From: JBBRHQ01 sp963840235
GTDB taxonomy: Bacteria; Actinomycetota; Thermoleophilia; Solirubrobacterales; 70-9
Assembly: GCA_963840235.1 (NCBI GenBank)
Contig: CAWIYC010000003.1
Coordinates: forward strand, 547,253 to 611,252
Length of the DNA stretch: 64,000 nucleotides
Direction of reading: 5' to 3'
Below, one piece after another: positions 20,436 through 28,275 of this stretch; position 1 is the stretch's first letter, and every line of letters starts with the position of its first letter. A program made the position numbers and the translations under genes. Below the pieces are notes generated by a model. It searched no databases and was not told where the DNA came from. It saw nothing but the letters and a program-made list of their open reading frames with translations.

Positions 20436-21397
20436 GCCGGCTGCCCCATCGGTGTCGGCGCCTGTGGCTTCTCGCCCGTCCCCGGCACCGCCTCGGGACG
20501 CTCGCCGCCGGTGAGGATCTCGAACAGGATCGCCATCCGCACCACCAGGCCGGATTCGACCTGCTCGGTGATCAGCGATTGTTCGCAGTCGATCACCTCG
20601 CCGGAGAGCTCGACCCCACGGTTGACGGGACCCGGGTGCATCAGCAGCTGGCGCGGGCCGAGCCGGCGGGCGTCGATCTGGAACCGGGTCGCGTACTCGC
20701 GTATCGAGGGCACGAAGGCCCCGTTCATGCGCTCGTTCTGCATCCGCAGGGCGTAGATCACGTCGGCCTCGCCGATCCCGTCCAGCGAGTGGGCGATCCC
20801 GCACCCCATCTCCTCGATCCCGCGCGGGATCAACGTCGGTGGGCCACAGAGCGTGACCTCGGCCCCCATCCGCTGGAAGGCGATCAGGTTCGAGCGCGCG
20901 ACCCGGCTGTGGAGGACGTCGCCGACGATCCAGATCCGCCTGCCCTCGAGCGAGCCGACCCTGCGGCGAAGGGTGAAGACGTCGAGCAGCGCCTGGCTCG
21001 GGTGCTCGTGCTTGCCGTCGCCGGCGTTGACGACGGCGGCCTCGGTCCAGCCGGCGACCAGCTGCGCCGCCCCGGCGTAGGGATGGCGGATGACGATCGC
21101 GGCCGGGTCGTAGGCGGAGAGGGTGGCGATGGTGTCCTTCAGCGATTCGCCCTTGTCGACCGAGGAGCCCGCAGCCTTGATCGAGACGAGGTCGGCGGAG
21201 AGGCGCTTGGCGGCGAGCTCGAAGGAGGAGCTGGTGCGGGTGCTGGACTCGTAGAAGAGGCTGACGATCGTCCGCCCACGCAGCGTCGGCACCTTCTTGA
21301 TGTCGCGCCGCCCGACCTCGGCGAAGCTCTCGGCCCGGTCGAGGATCGCCTCGATCTCCTGCCGTGAGAGCTGCTCGATCGTCAGCAGATGCCTCAT
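20432..21397 (-). CDS. pyrB: Aspartate carbamoyltransferase catalytic subunit
   Basis: It condenses carbamoyl phosphate with aspartate. The 321-residue protein has the carbamoyl-phosphate motif YESSTRTSSSFELAAKRL near residue 50, IVIRHPYAGA, HPSQALLDVFTL and LLMHPGPVNRGVE. No pyrI regulatory gene is present. ATG 21395-21397 overlaps the pyrR stop. Confidence 0.97.
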   Translation of the reverse strand: MRHLLTIEQLSRQEIEAILDRAESFAEVGRRDIKKVPTLRGRTIVSLFYESSTRTSSSFELAAKRLSADLVSIKAAGSSVDKGESLKDTIATLSAYDPAAIVIRHPYAGAAQLVAGWTEAAVVNAGDGKHEHPSQALLDVFTLRRRVGSLEGRRIWIVGDVLHSRVARSNLIAFQRMGAEVTLCGPPTLIPRGIEEMGCGIAHSLDGIGEADVIYALRMQNERMNGAFVPSIREYATRFQIDARRLGPRQLLMHPGPVNRGVELSGEVIDCEQSLITEQVESGLVVRMAILFEILTGGERPEAVPGTGEKPQAPTPMGQPA

Positions 21398-22014
21398 CCC
21401 TCGCCACCTCCGTCGTCGCCGGTCTTCGCTTTCAGATGCGCACTGTCGCCGGCGCCGTTGCTGGAGCCGAGCTCACCGCTGAGGGTCACCATCTCGGCCC
21501 CGTCGGTCTCCTCGAGCCTGACGTTGACGCGCTGGCCGCGGGAGGTCGGCAGGTTCTTGCCGACGTAATCGGGGCGGATCGGCAGCTCGCGGTGGCCGCG
21601 GTCGCAGAGGACCGCCAGCTGGACCCGCTCGGGGCGCCCGTAGTCGAACAGCGCCTCGACCGCGGCGCGCACCGTGCGGCCGGTGAAGAGAACGTCGTCG
21701 ACGAGGACGACGGTGAGGCCGGAGAGGTCGAAGTCGAGGTGCGACGCGTGCACGACCGGCTGCGCGTCGGGGCTGCGACTGGCGATGTCGTCGCGATAGA
21801 AGGAGATGTCGATGTCGCCGAGCGGGATCGCGGCTCCCGGCCCGATCAACTCGCCCAAGATCGAGTGCAACCTGGCGGCGAGCACGGCGCCGCGGGTGTG
21901 GATGCCGACGACCGCAAGAGCGCCCGGGTCCGGGTTCTTCTCGACGATCTCGTGGGCGATGCGCCGCAGCGTCCGCCTCAGGTCGTCGCGCTCGAGCACG
22001 ACTGTCTCGCTCAA
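21394..22014 (-). CDS. pyrR: Pyrimidine operon regulator PyrR / uracil phosphoribosyltransferase-like
   Basis: PyrR binds pyr leader RNA when UMP is high and lowers expression; many also have uracil phosphoribosyltransferase activity. The PRPP-binding motif VVLVDDVLFTGRTVRAAVEA is clear. The start is TTG 22012-22014, preceded at six bases by a good ribosome site AAGGAG. The C-terminus (about residues 183-206) is an extra Gly/Asp-rich tail. It is the first gene of the operon, and its own leader holds a PyrR loop match. Confidence 0.94.
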   Translation of the reverse strand: MSETVVLERDDLRRTLRRIAHEIVEKNPDPGALAVVGIHTRGAVLAARLHSILGELIGPGAAIPLGDIDISFYRDDIASRSPDAQPVVHASHLDFDLSGLTVVLVDDVLFTGRTVRAAVEALFDYGRPERVQLAVLCDRGHRELPIRPDYVGKNLPTSRGQRVNVRLEETDGAEMVTLSGELGSSNGAGDSAHLKAKTGDDGGGEG

Positions 22015-22020
22015 CTCTCG

Positions 22021-22055
22021 CTCCTTACTGGCCTCGCTGGACCGGGTTAAAGGAA
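22021..22055 (-). promoter_or_regulatory. PyrR-binding loop sequestering the pyrR ribosome binding site
   Basis: The minus strand (22030-22043) reads GGTCCAGCGAGGCC, matching 12 of 14 positions of the PyrR loop consensus ARUCCNGNGAGGYU. The two mismatches replace an outer A-U pair by G-C. The flanking TTCCTT (22050-22055) can pair with the ribosome site AAGGAG (22021-22026). Such an arrangement would let UMP-PyrR block translation of pyrR, as described for mycobacterial pyrR. Confidence 0.7.
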
Positions 22056-22066
22056 CCGACGGGGCA

Positions 22067-22096
22067 AGCCTAGCAGCGGGGTCAGCGGCCGCCCAA
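22067..22096 (-). promoter_or_regulatory. Putative promoter of the pyr operon
   Basis: The minus strand shows TTGGGC (22091-22096), 18 bases, TAGGCT (22067-22072). Transcription would start about 50 nt before the pyrR start, so the PyrR-loop hairpin lies in the leader. Confidence 0.45.
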
Positions 22097-22102
22097 GAGG
22101 GT

Positions 22103-23071
22103 TCACTCCCCGGGAGCGACTTCGTCGCGTTCCCTGGACCCGTTTGGAACCAGCGCCGGCTCGCCGCGTTCGGGGAAGGGGATCTCGATCAGGTCGAAGT
22201 CGCGCGGGGCGACGCAGTTGCCGAACTCCTCCTTGGCCTCCTCCAGCACCGCGCCGACGTGATAGCGGGAGGAGATGTGGACCAGGGCGAGCATCTTCAC
22301 GCCCGCCTCGCGCGCCAACGCCGCCGCCTGGCCTGCGGTCGAATGCCCCGTCTCGGCGGCCCGTTGCGCCTCCTCCTCGGCGAAGCTTGCGTCGTGGACC
22401 AGGAGCTCGGCCCCGTGAGCGGCCTCGGCGGTCGCGACGCAGGGAGCGGTGTCGCCGCTGATCACCACGGTTCGCCCCGAGCGGGCCTCCCCCATGACCT
22501 GCTCGGGGGCAACGGTCCCGGCCGAGCCCTCGACGGTCTCGCCGCGCTGAAGCGCGCCGAAGTCGGGACCGAAGGGGACGCCCAACCGCTCGGCCTCCTC
22601 GGCGTCGAAGCGCCCCGGACGGTCCTCTTCGACCAGCGAATAGCCGCAGGCGCGAACCCTGTGCTCGACCTCGAATGCGCGAACCTCGTAGCCGTCGTGG
22701 GCGACGGCATCGCCCGGCTCGATCTCGACCAGGGAGATCTCGTAGCGGCTGCGACCGAGGATTGGCCGCAGCACATCGAAGAGGTCGCGCAAGCCCGGCG
22801 GCCCGTAAACGGAGAGCGGCCGCTCGCGGTCGGTGAGGTCGTAGGTCTTGATCAGCCCCGGCAGCCCGAGGAAATGGTCGGCGTGGTAGTGGGTGAGGAA
22901 GATCTCGTCCACCTGGACCAGCCCCAAAGAGCGCTGCATCTGGCGCTGCGTTCCCTCCCCGCAATCGAACATCAGCCGCTCGCCGCCACGGGCGACGAGC
23001 ACGCTTGCGGTGGCCCGGCGCGCAGTCGGCACCGAGCCACCGGTGCCGAGGAAGGCGACCGAGAGGTCCAT
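22103..23071 (-). CDS. rnz: Ribonuclease Z
   Basis: RNase Z trims tRNA 3' trailers. The 322-residue metallo-beta-lactamase-fold protein begins MDLSVAFLGTGGSVPT and has the zinc motif LTHYHADHFLGLPGL, then VISGDTAPC, LVHDASF and the late His motif VHISSRY. It lies between the pyr operon leader and tRNA-Arg, whose product (no encoded CCA) would be a substrate. Confidence 0.93.
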   Translation of the reverse strand: MDLSVAFLGTGGSVPTARRATASVLVARGGERLMFDCGEGTQRQMQRSLGLVQVDEIFLTHYHADHFLGLPGLIKTYDLTDRERPLSVYGPPGLRDLFDVLRPILGRSRYEISLVEIEPGDAVAHDGYEVRAFEVEHRVRACGYSLVEEDRPGRFDAEEAERLGVPFGPDFGALQRGETVEGSAGTVAPEQVMGEARSGRTVVISGDTAPCVATAEAAHGAELLVHDASFAEEEAQRAAETGHSTAGQAAALAREAGVKMLALVHISSRYHVGAVLEEAKEEFGNCVAPRDFDLIEIPFPERGEPALVPNGSRERDEVAPGE

Positions 23072-23256
23072 TCGAGGGAGCCTAGAGCCGGGCCCGGTCC
23101 GCCGGCCACCCGGCCCCGACCGCCGCCGGCGCCGCTATCAGCCCATGGCTGAATGGTTCCAGTACCCATAGGGGCTGAAACCCTTCAATCAACCCGATTC
23201 CCGCTCCCCTCCCCTGCGCAACAGGCCCGGGAGCCCCGGCTAGACTCCGCACCTCG

Positions 23257-23330
23257 GCGCCCGTAGCTCAGCTGGATAGAGCGCATGCCTCCGGAGCATG
23301 AGGTCACAGGTTCGAATCCTGTCGGGCGCG
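23257..23330 (+). tRNA. tRNA-Arg (anticodon CCG)
   Basis: A full cloverleaf can be drawn: acceptor GCGCCCG/CGGGCGC, D-stem GCTC/GAGC, anticodon stem CATGC/GCATG with loop CTCCGGA (anticodon CCG, codon CGG), T-stem ACAGG/CCTGT with loop TTCGAAT, discriminator G. CCA is not encoded. A TAGACT box at 23241-23246 may be its -10. A tyrosine-recombinase remnant starts 38 bp downstream, so the 3' end is a likely former attachment site. Confidence 0.97.
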
Positions 23331-23368
23331 TCGCAGTACTAAGCCAAATCGCCCTCAGGGATATGCGG

Positions 23369-23692
23369 TCAGTTGGCAGCTGCTCCGAACAAATGCCGAA
23401 CAGATCCGTCGCGTGCCTCGGTGATCCAGGAGTCGATGGTGCGGCGCGGCTGACCCTTCGATTCCTCTAGGAGGTGCTGGTAGGTACGCATCGACTCCTC
23501 GGGTGAGTGGCCGAGCTGGTGGGCGATCTCGACGTGATTCCACCCGGCGGCGGCGTAGAGGGTGGCTGCGGTATGCCGGAGGTCGAAGGGCTTTAGGTCC
23601 TTGCCAAGACCGACGTCCTTTGCAGCCTTCTTGAAGCGGCGGGCTCGCCAGTTATCCCAAGTGCGGAAGCCGAGCTGGGGATCACAGCCAGT
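23369..23692 (-). pseudogene. C-terminal remnant of a tyrosine-recombinase integrase
   Basis: The minus strand has about 108 codons in one frame ending at 23369. It shows DNWRARRFKKAAKDVG, then PFDLRHTAATLYAAAG, IAHQLGHSPEESMRTYQHLL: the box II Arg-His, the later His and the catalytic Tyr of phage integrases. The N-terminal and core-binding domains and a start codon are missing; an in-frame stop lies upstream near 23750. Its place beside tRNA-Arg suggests an old integration event. Confidence 0.85.
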
Positions 23693-23866
23693 ACGCAGAC
23701 CCCTGCCACAACCGAGACCCCTAGCTTCTTCACGGACGCCAGCCTATGTTGGGCATGGAGCCCGCGCAAGCCTCGAAAGCTGGTTCGTCACCTCGAGCAA
23801 GGGCCCATCTCAGGCCATGGCAGCGGCTCTTAGCGCCTTCGAAGGCCGAAGGCATTGCAACCTATG

Positions 23867-23880
23867 CGAACATATGTTCG
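23867..23880. promoter_or_regulatory. LexA (SOS) box
   Basis: CGAACATATGTTCG is a perfect 14-bp palindrome and a full match to the Gram-positive/mycobacterial SOS consensus CGAACRNRYGTTCG. It covers the ATG (23874) of the small gene that follows, suggesting LexA control of a transcript with little or no leader. Confidence 0.75.
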
Positions 23881-24191
23881 TGACCTCTCAGGGCTCCCCA
23901 ACCGCCCGCCTGCGTCGAGCCCTCGCCACCCGTAACCCCGCCATCGCGCTCGCAGCGGCAGCCGAGGTCGAGCGCGTGCCCCTCGCTGATGCCTTGGCTC
24001 TCTGCCGGCTTCTCGCCGAGTCTGGTGACCCTCGCTTCTCCCGCGCCTCAGGAAGGCTCCTTGTCCGATACGCCGCGGAGACTGGTGCGACGCTGGCCGA
24101 GGTCCAACTCGCCGCAGCCGCCCTGGCGAGGTTGGGCGAGAACCCCGCCGACGAGCTCGCCCGTCGAACCCTCGAAGATCTGGCGGCCTGA
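23874..24191 (+). CDS. Small Ala/Leu-rich helical protein of unknown function, possibly SOS-regulated
   Basis: I do not recognise a characterised family. About 105 residues from ATG 23874 (or GTG 23880): SPTARLRRALATRNPAIALA, then VERVPLADALALCRLLAESG and TLAEVQLAAAALARLGENP suggest an all-helical soluble protein. The frame opens upstream at 23562, but that part overlaps the integrase remnant antisense and does not look real. The LexA box over the start is the main clue to its role. Confidence 0.6.
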   Translation: MFVTSQGSPTARLRRALATRNPAIALAAAAEVERVPLADALALCRLLAESGDPRFSRASGRLLVRYAAETGATLAEVQLAAAALARLGENPADELARRTLEDLAA

Positions 24192-24257
24192 TGGCGCTCC
24201 CGTCCGTCGCAGGCGCGTGCTGGAATAGGTCGCAAGGGGCAGTGACGGATTAGGGCG

Positions 24258-24300
24258 CTACTCCCGCAGGCCGGCGGCTTCGAGGATTTCGGCGAGGGGC
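24258..24300 (-). pseudogene. Orphan C-terminal tail of an MSQEN-type SnoaL gene
   Basis: The minus strand ends LAEILEAAGLRE and a TAG at 24258-24260, matching the last residues of the MSQEN proteins encoded nearby. The rest of the gene is absent; instead the stop of a small membrane protein lies three bases upstream. Confidence 0.55.
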
Positions 24301-24302
24301 TG

Positions 24303-24428
24303 CTAGCTAATCATCCGCTGCGCCAGGAATGCCAGCAGCGGGATCACCACGAAGAACATGATCAGGACGATCAAGATGACCTTTCCGGTCGTCATCTCCT
24401 TGCCGCTGGTCATTCGTTCGTCCTTCAT
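24303..24428 (-). CDS. 41-residue single-span membrane protein
   Basis: ATG 24426-24428 gives MKDERMTSGKEMTTGK, then a hydrophobic span VILIVLIMFFVVIPLLAFLA and a short basic end AQRMIS. A purine-rich ribosome site (GGAAGGAAGG) lies about ten bases upstream; ATG 24413 is an alternative start. No family is recognised. The small size and clean span make it a plausible short membrane peptide. Confidence 0.6.
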   Translation of the reverse strand: MKDERMTSGKEMTTGKVILIVLIMFFVVIPLLAFLAQRMIS

Positions 24429-24615
24429 TTCGCTCGCCTTCCTTCCTACGCTGGATGCGAATCTGGCTCGGCAGCCGTCGCATCGCTAGTGGCCCACGGT
24501 ATCTCGCGTCGGCGTGGGGGGCAACCCCTTCGGCGCAAACGATCAGAAACCGCCGCGAGGTGGTCTCGGCGTCTCCACGGGTTGAGAAAGCGGGGAAAAT
24601 CCCGTGAACGGCCAG

Positions 24616-24650
24616 CTACTCCGACAGACCGGCGGCTTCGAGGGCTGCAG
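24616..24650 (-). pseudogene. Second orphan tail of an MSQEN-type SnoaL gene
   Basis: The minus strand reads ALEAAGLSE then TAG (24616-24618), the exact terminal motif of the neighbouring MSQEN proteins, with no matching body upstream. It follows the alpha/beta-barrel gene that stops at 24661. Confidence 0.55.
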
Positions 24651-24660
24651 GGCCTGTCTG

Positions 24661-24936
24661 CTAACGCTTGACGATGGAGTGGACCTCCAGCACCTCCGGC
24701 TCGCCTGGGTCCAGCCCGATGTCGGCCAGTATCGGCATGAGGCGCTCGCCGAACGCGTCAAGCTTTTCTTGCGAGTCCCAGATCTCGCTGACTCGCATCT
24801 TGTCATCAGCGCCAAAGCAGACGTGGTAGTCCATGCCGTCCGGGGGCCAGTAGCCCGCCTCTTCAAGTCGGCGGCGGGCTTCGTCGTACTTCTCGGCGGT
24901 CATCGACGGGGGCGCAAAGCGGATTACGAGGCTCAC
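24661..24936 (-). CDS. Dimeric alpha/beta-barrel (ABM-like) small protein
   Basis: A 91-residue protein, MSLVIRFAPPSMTAEKYDEA at the start, then DGMDYHVCFGADDKMRVSEIWDS and FGERLMPILADIG. The pattern (beta strand, helix, then a V-SEIWDS strand) fits small ferredoxin-like alpha/beta-barrel proteins related to antibiotic-biosynthesis monooxygenases. No catalytic residues can be assigned. Confidence 0.65.
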   Translation of the reverse strand: MSLVIRFAPPSMTAEKYDEARRRLEEAGYWPPDGMDYHVCFGADDKMRVSEIWDSQEKLDAFGERLMPILADIGLDPGEPEVLEVHSIVKR

Positions 24937-25023
24937 AACACTCCTCCTGCTCGGGTGGAGCCGACCCTATCCGACTTACGCTCGGTCGCCGCGAAGAAGT
25001 TCCACGTTCTGCTGCGACATCGC

Positions 25024-25407
25024 CTACTCCGACAGCCCGGCGGCTTCGAGGGCTTCGGCGTGATGCTGAAACCACTTGAAGCGAACGGCCTTTCCGTTCT
25101 TAACGGTCCAGACGTAACCGTGCTCGCCCTCGACTTCGACTCCGCTCCCTCGCCCGCGTGCTTCGAACCGGGCCAGGACCACAACGTCGTCGTCGCCGGC
25201 ATCGATGAACTCTTCAATGCGGACGTCGAACTGCTCGTAGGTATCGCGCACAAGGGCGAAGCTCTTTCGCCCTTGTCGGGTCCCGCGCTCAACCGCATAG
25301 GGGGGGTTGATGTACTCGACCGCGTCGTCAATGAACGCCCTGGCCGATTCCTGCTGATCCCAGGCGGCATAGATTCGGCGAACGAGGTCGACGTTCTCCT
25401 GCGACAT
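25024..25407 (-). CDS. SnoaL-like protein, MSQEN family (copy A)
   Basis: A 127-residue NTF2/SnoaL-fold protein beginning MSQENVDLVRRIYAAWDQ and ending AEALEAAGLSE. The middle has VRIEEFIDAGDDDVVVLAR and a GRGSGVEVEGE strand typical of the fold. Ligand or reaction is unknown. It is the 3' member of three tandem genes (gaps of 3 and 2 nt), so probably one transcript. Confidence 0.85.
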   Translation of the reverse strand: MSQENVDLVRRIYAAWDQQESARAFIDDAVEYINPPYAVERGTRQGRKSFALVRDTYEQFDVRIEEFIDAGDDDVVVLARFEARGRGSGVEVEGEHGYVWTVKNGKAVRFKWFQHHAEALEAAGLSE

Positions 25408-25410
25408 CGC

Positions 25411-25812
25411 CTACTCCTGAAGCCCGGCGGCTTCGAGGGCCTCGGCTCGACTGAGGAAGCCTTCGGCCCTCACCACCTTGCCGCGTCGAACGGTGAATAC
25501 CCAGCCCGTGGGCGAGTCGATCTCCAGCCCGCTCCCGCGCCCACGGGCATGGATGCGCCCGAAGGCGACTATCCGATCACCCAGGTCGCGGTACTCAGTC
25601 AACTCGGTATTGAGTTCCTCGAAGGTCTCCATCGACTCGGCGAACCACCTTCGGAATCCGTCGTGCCCCTGGAACACATTTGCCTCGGCGCCGCCGATGA
25701 TCGCCGAGTGAAGCTCGCCTTCCGAATCGACGTACGAGAGCATTTCCTCAACATCGCCGCGTGCGTAGGCCTCCAAAGATTGGCGCACAATCTCCACGTT
25801 CTCCTGCGACAT
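25411..25812 (-). CDS. SnoaL-like protein, MSQEN family (copy B)
   Basis: A 133-residue paralogue of its neighbours: MSQENVEIVRQSLEAYARGD at the start, HDGFRRWFAESMETFEELN and GRGSGLEIDSPTGWVF in the core, and an AEALEAAGLQE end. It sits 3 nt from copy A and 2 nt from copy C. Similar ends but diverged cores point to older duplications with separate specialisation. Confidence 0.85.
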   Translation of the reverse strand: MSQENVEIVRQSLEAYARGDVEEMLSYVDSEGELHSAIIGGAEANVFQGHDGFRRWFAESMETFEELNTELTEYRDLGDRIVAFGRIHARGRGSGLEIDSPTGWVFTVRRGKVVRAEGFLSRAEALEAAGLQE

Positions 25813-25814
25813 GG

Positions 25815-26246
25815 CTACTCCGACAGCCCGGCGGCTTCGAGGGTCTCCTTCAAGGTGTCGTACTCATCGACCCTGGTGATCTGGCTGTCTCGGAATGCGT
25901 AGACGTGGGTGACCTCGATCTCGACCGGAACCCCGCTAGTCCTGCCGGTGCCCCATTGCCGAGTTGGTACGACGACCCGATCCCCCACCGCGATGTAGTC
26001 CAGCACCTCGGCGTGGTACTCGCTGAAGGGCTCCACCCACTCCCTCAATGCTTGAACCACCCCGTCCCTGCCCCGATAAACGTGGGTGTCGGGACCTGCC
26101 GCCGACCATCGCAGCTCAGCATCTGGCGAGTATCGCCCTCCGATGATCTCGCGGATTGCCTCGGCATCCCAATCGATCACAGCGCAGTTGATTCCTTTGA
26201 ACGGTTCCCACAGCGCCCGCACGATCTCCACGTTCTCCTGCGACAT
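25815..26246 (-). CDS. SnoaL-like protein, MSQEN family (copy C)
   Basis: A 143-residue paralogue from ATG 26244-26246: MSQENVEIVRALWEPFKG, then YSPDAELRWSAAGPDTHVYR, EYHAEVLDYIAVGDRVVV and a C-terminal LKETLEAAGLSE. It is the first gene of the three-gene tandem group. The upstream open frame to 26732 is out of character and overlaps the RTX fragment. Confidence 0.85.
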   Translation of the reverse strand: MSQENVEIVRALWEPFKGINCAVIDWDAEAIREIIGGRYSPDAELRWSAAGPDTHVYRGRDGVVQALREWVEPFSEYHAEVLDYIAVGDRVVVPTRQWGTGRTSGVPVEIEVTHVYAFRDSQITRVDEYDTLKETLEAAGLSE

Positions 26247-26362
26247 CGCCTGCGCAGTATCGCTCCGATCAGTCCCCGCCACCAGGGCAAATGCTCCGGG
26301 CGCGGAGTCCCGGCCCAGCGAAGCAATCGGGTCAGCCCCGAACCTTCCGCGTTCGAGTGCGC

Positions 26363-27029
26363 TCAGGCGCGAACCCCAAGCCGCTGGATGGTCGTCTTGG
26401 GCTTGCCGATTCGACTGAGCTCGTGTGCCACCGCCAATGCGGCGAGCGGGTGGCCGGCGGCGCGAATCTGCGAAACCTCGCCTGGGCTCAGGTGCACTGG
26501 CACAATTTCCACCTCTCCGGCAGCGACGCTGTAGTGCGTCCGGGCAGGTCGATCCGCACCGCCCTCCCGCAGCGCCACGGTGAGGTGTCCCTGGCAGGCG
26601 CGTCGTTGCTTTCGCGGGCAGGCGAGGCGCACCCCGACCTTGCCGTGCTCGGCCAGCCGCAACGCCCCCTTTCCCGACCCCAGCCGCGGGTGGTAGCGCT
26701 CGTGGACGTCGGACTGCTCGATCGTCTCGCATCCTTGACCGAGGCGAGGACGTCGATCAGGCTCAGGATCGCCCTGTCCGCGGCCCCCGCGCCGCAGTCG
26801 AAGGTGTCACGCGAATCGAGAATTTGGTTCGGGTCGTCACCGCTCTTGCCGTCGAGAAAGTCGTTTCCGTCATCCCCCTTGAGGGTGTCCGCGTTGCGGC
26901 TCCCAACAAGCATGTCATCACCGCCCTTTCCGGACAGGATGTCGCTTCCGTCGAAGCCCCTGAGGGTGTTGTTCCCGGCGCCGCCGATCAATCCGTCGCC
27001 GCCGGAGCCTCCGGTCACAGAGGCGCGGA
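26363..27029 (-). pseudogene. RTX-type (hemolysin calcium-binding repeat) gene fragment with frameshift
   Basis: The 5' part encodes nonapeptide-like repeats: GGSGGDGLIGGAGNNTLRG, SGKGGDDMLVGS, KGDDGNDFLDGKSGDD, which bind calcium in secreted RTX proteins. Near 26737 the frame breaks: as read VLASVKDARRSS, but shifting one base gives VKDCETIEQSDVHERYH and then LRLAEHGKVGVRLACP to a stop at 26363. A one-base deletion explains this. No signal peptide or N-terminal domain is present, and the segment starts where the preceding secreted-protein gene ends. Confidence 0.7.
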
Positions 27030-27032
27030 TGC

Positions 27033-27485
27033 TTATGGCGTCGGCGTCAGTTGCGCTGTGTACTTGACCAATGTGCTGCACCCGGCCCACTTCACCGTGC
27101 CTGTCACCTTTCGCCGACTGACCCACTTGCCGGTCCAGGTCAATTTCTTCCCCGAAGCTGTCCCCGAGTAGGCGAATTTACCGCCATTGATCCCGATCCT
27201 CGACTCGATGAAAGGGTTGTCGCGGCCGCAGATACCCCTTGACGGGTTGCTCGGGTTATTGGGCCAGGGGACAACTGCGAACTTTTCGATCTTGCGACTA
27301 CCGGGGAGCACGATGAAGACTCCCTCCCCACAGATGGACTGATAGCCCTGGGGGCACTTGGGGTCATAGCGTCCAGGCTTTGGCGTCACGGAGTTGGCGG
27401 CAAGAGCCCCAGCCGCGGTCGCAAGAGCGAGGAGCGCGATTACCAGATAGACACGGAAGCCTCGGATCAACTTGTTCCCTCCCAT
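27033..27485 (-). CDS. Secreted protein of unknown function
   Basis: ATG 27483-27485 gives 150 residues with a signal peptide (basic MGGNKLIRGFR, then VYLVIALLALATAAGALAA). The mature part has four Cys residues (CPQGYQSIC, GICGRDNPF, KWAGCSTL) likely to form disulfides, and a beta-rich end (KLTWTGKWVSRRKVTGTVKW). I do not recognise the family. It stops just before the RTX-like fragment. Confidence 0.7.
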   Translation of the reverse strand: MGGNKLIRGFRVYLVIALLALATAAGALAANSVTPKPGRYDPKCPQGYQSICGEGVFIVLPGSRKIEKFAVVPWPNNPSNPSRGICGRDNPFIESRIGINGGKFAYSGTASGKKLTWTGKWVSRRKVTGTVKWAGCSTLVKYTAQLTPTP

Positions 27486-27563
27486 GATTTGCTCGATGGT
27501 CAGGTCTTCGGTAATGAACGAACTGGGGGGCGCATTACTTCTAGAGAAGAGCGGCGACATGGA

Positions 27564-27716
27564 CTACTCCGACAGCCCGGCGGCTTCGAGGGAACCACAT
27601 CGGAGTCAAACACCTTCTCGACATGCCGCCGCCACGGACCCAGTTCGCCGGTCCGGGTAGGTCTCGTTGATGGCGAGGACGCCTTGTTCTGCCCGCTGGA
27701 TGTTCTCCTGAGACAT
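27564..27716 (-). pseudogene. Deleted MSQEN SnoaL gene
   Basis: ATG 27714-27716 begins MSQENIQRAEQGVLAINETY and stops after 36 codons. In another frame the segment ends LEAAGLSE and TAG (27564-27566). Only the two conserved ends of a normally 130-residue gene remain, so this is a copy with a large internal deletion. Confidence 0.75.
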
Positions 27717-27778
27717 GCCTGCGAATTATCGCGCGGGCTGAGACCCCTCGGTCGTCCGTGGCTGGTAGAACAAGTCCC

Positions 27779-28060
27779 ATGGAAGCCGAGGTGACCCCCC
27801 AATCCGAGGACCAGCTGCGCGAGCAGGCGATCAGCAACCTGAAGAAGAAGCGCGACTTCCGCACCCACCTGCTCATGTACGTGCTGGTCAACGCCTTCCT
27901 GATCGCGATCTGGGCGATCAGCGGTGCCGGCTTCTTCTGGCCGATGTTCGTCCTCGGCGGCTGGGGCATCGGCCTCGTCGCCAACGCCTGGGAGGTCTAC
28001 GGGCGCAAGCCGATCAGCGAGCCCGAGATCCAGCGCGAGAGCGAGCGCCTGCGCAGCTGA
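27779..28060 (+). CDS. 2TM-domain membrane protein
   Basis: A 93-residue protein with the 2TM layout: a charged N-terminus (SEDQLREQAISNLKKKRDF), a first span in HLLMYVLVNAFLIAIWAIS, then FFWPMFVLGGWGIGLVANAW and a basic/acidic tail. The motif KKRDF-H-YV-VN is common to this domain, sometimes found alone or joined to histidine kinases. ATG 27779 is the likely start. Function unknown. Confidence 0.8.
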   Translation: MEAEVTPQSEDQLREQAISNLKKKRDFRTHLLMYVLVNAFLIAIWAISGAGFFWPMFVLGGWGIGLVANAWEVYGRKPISEPEIQRESERLRS

Positions 28061-28275
28061 CCGCGGGTGCGGTCCGGCCCCGGCCGGTGGCCGAGATCTA
28101 CTTCAGCCGGACCTGAACTGCCTGCGCCGGCTGTTTCCGGGCGGGTCCCGGAAGCTGGCCGTGAAGGAAGGCCCGGACCATCCTGCCCTGGTCGAGGGCG
28201 GAGGCGTGCGGTCCCGGACCCCCGGCCCAGGCGAGAAGGCGGCCGGGCAGCGATCAGAGCGATACTGGGTAGTCG

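Noticed and set aside
28061..28275. Plus-strand frame continuing after the 2TM gene
   Set aside because: No start with a ribosome site and no family-like sequence; it looks like non-coding GC-rich DNA before the MSQEN copy D.
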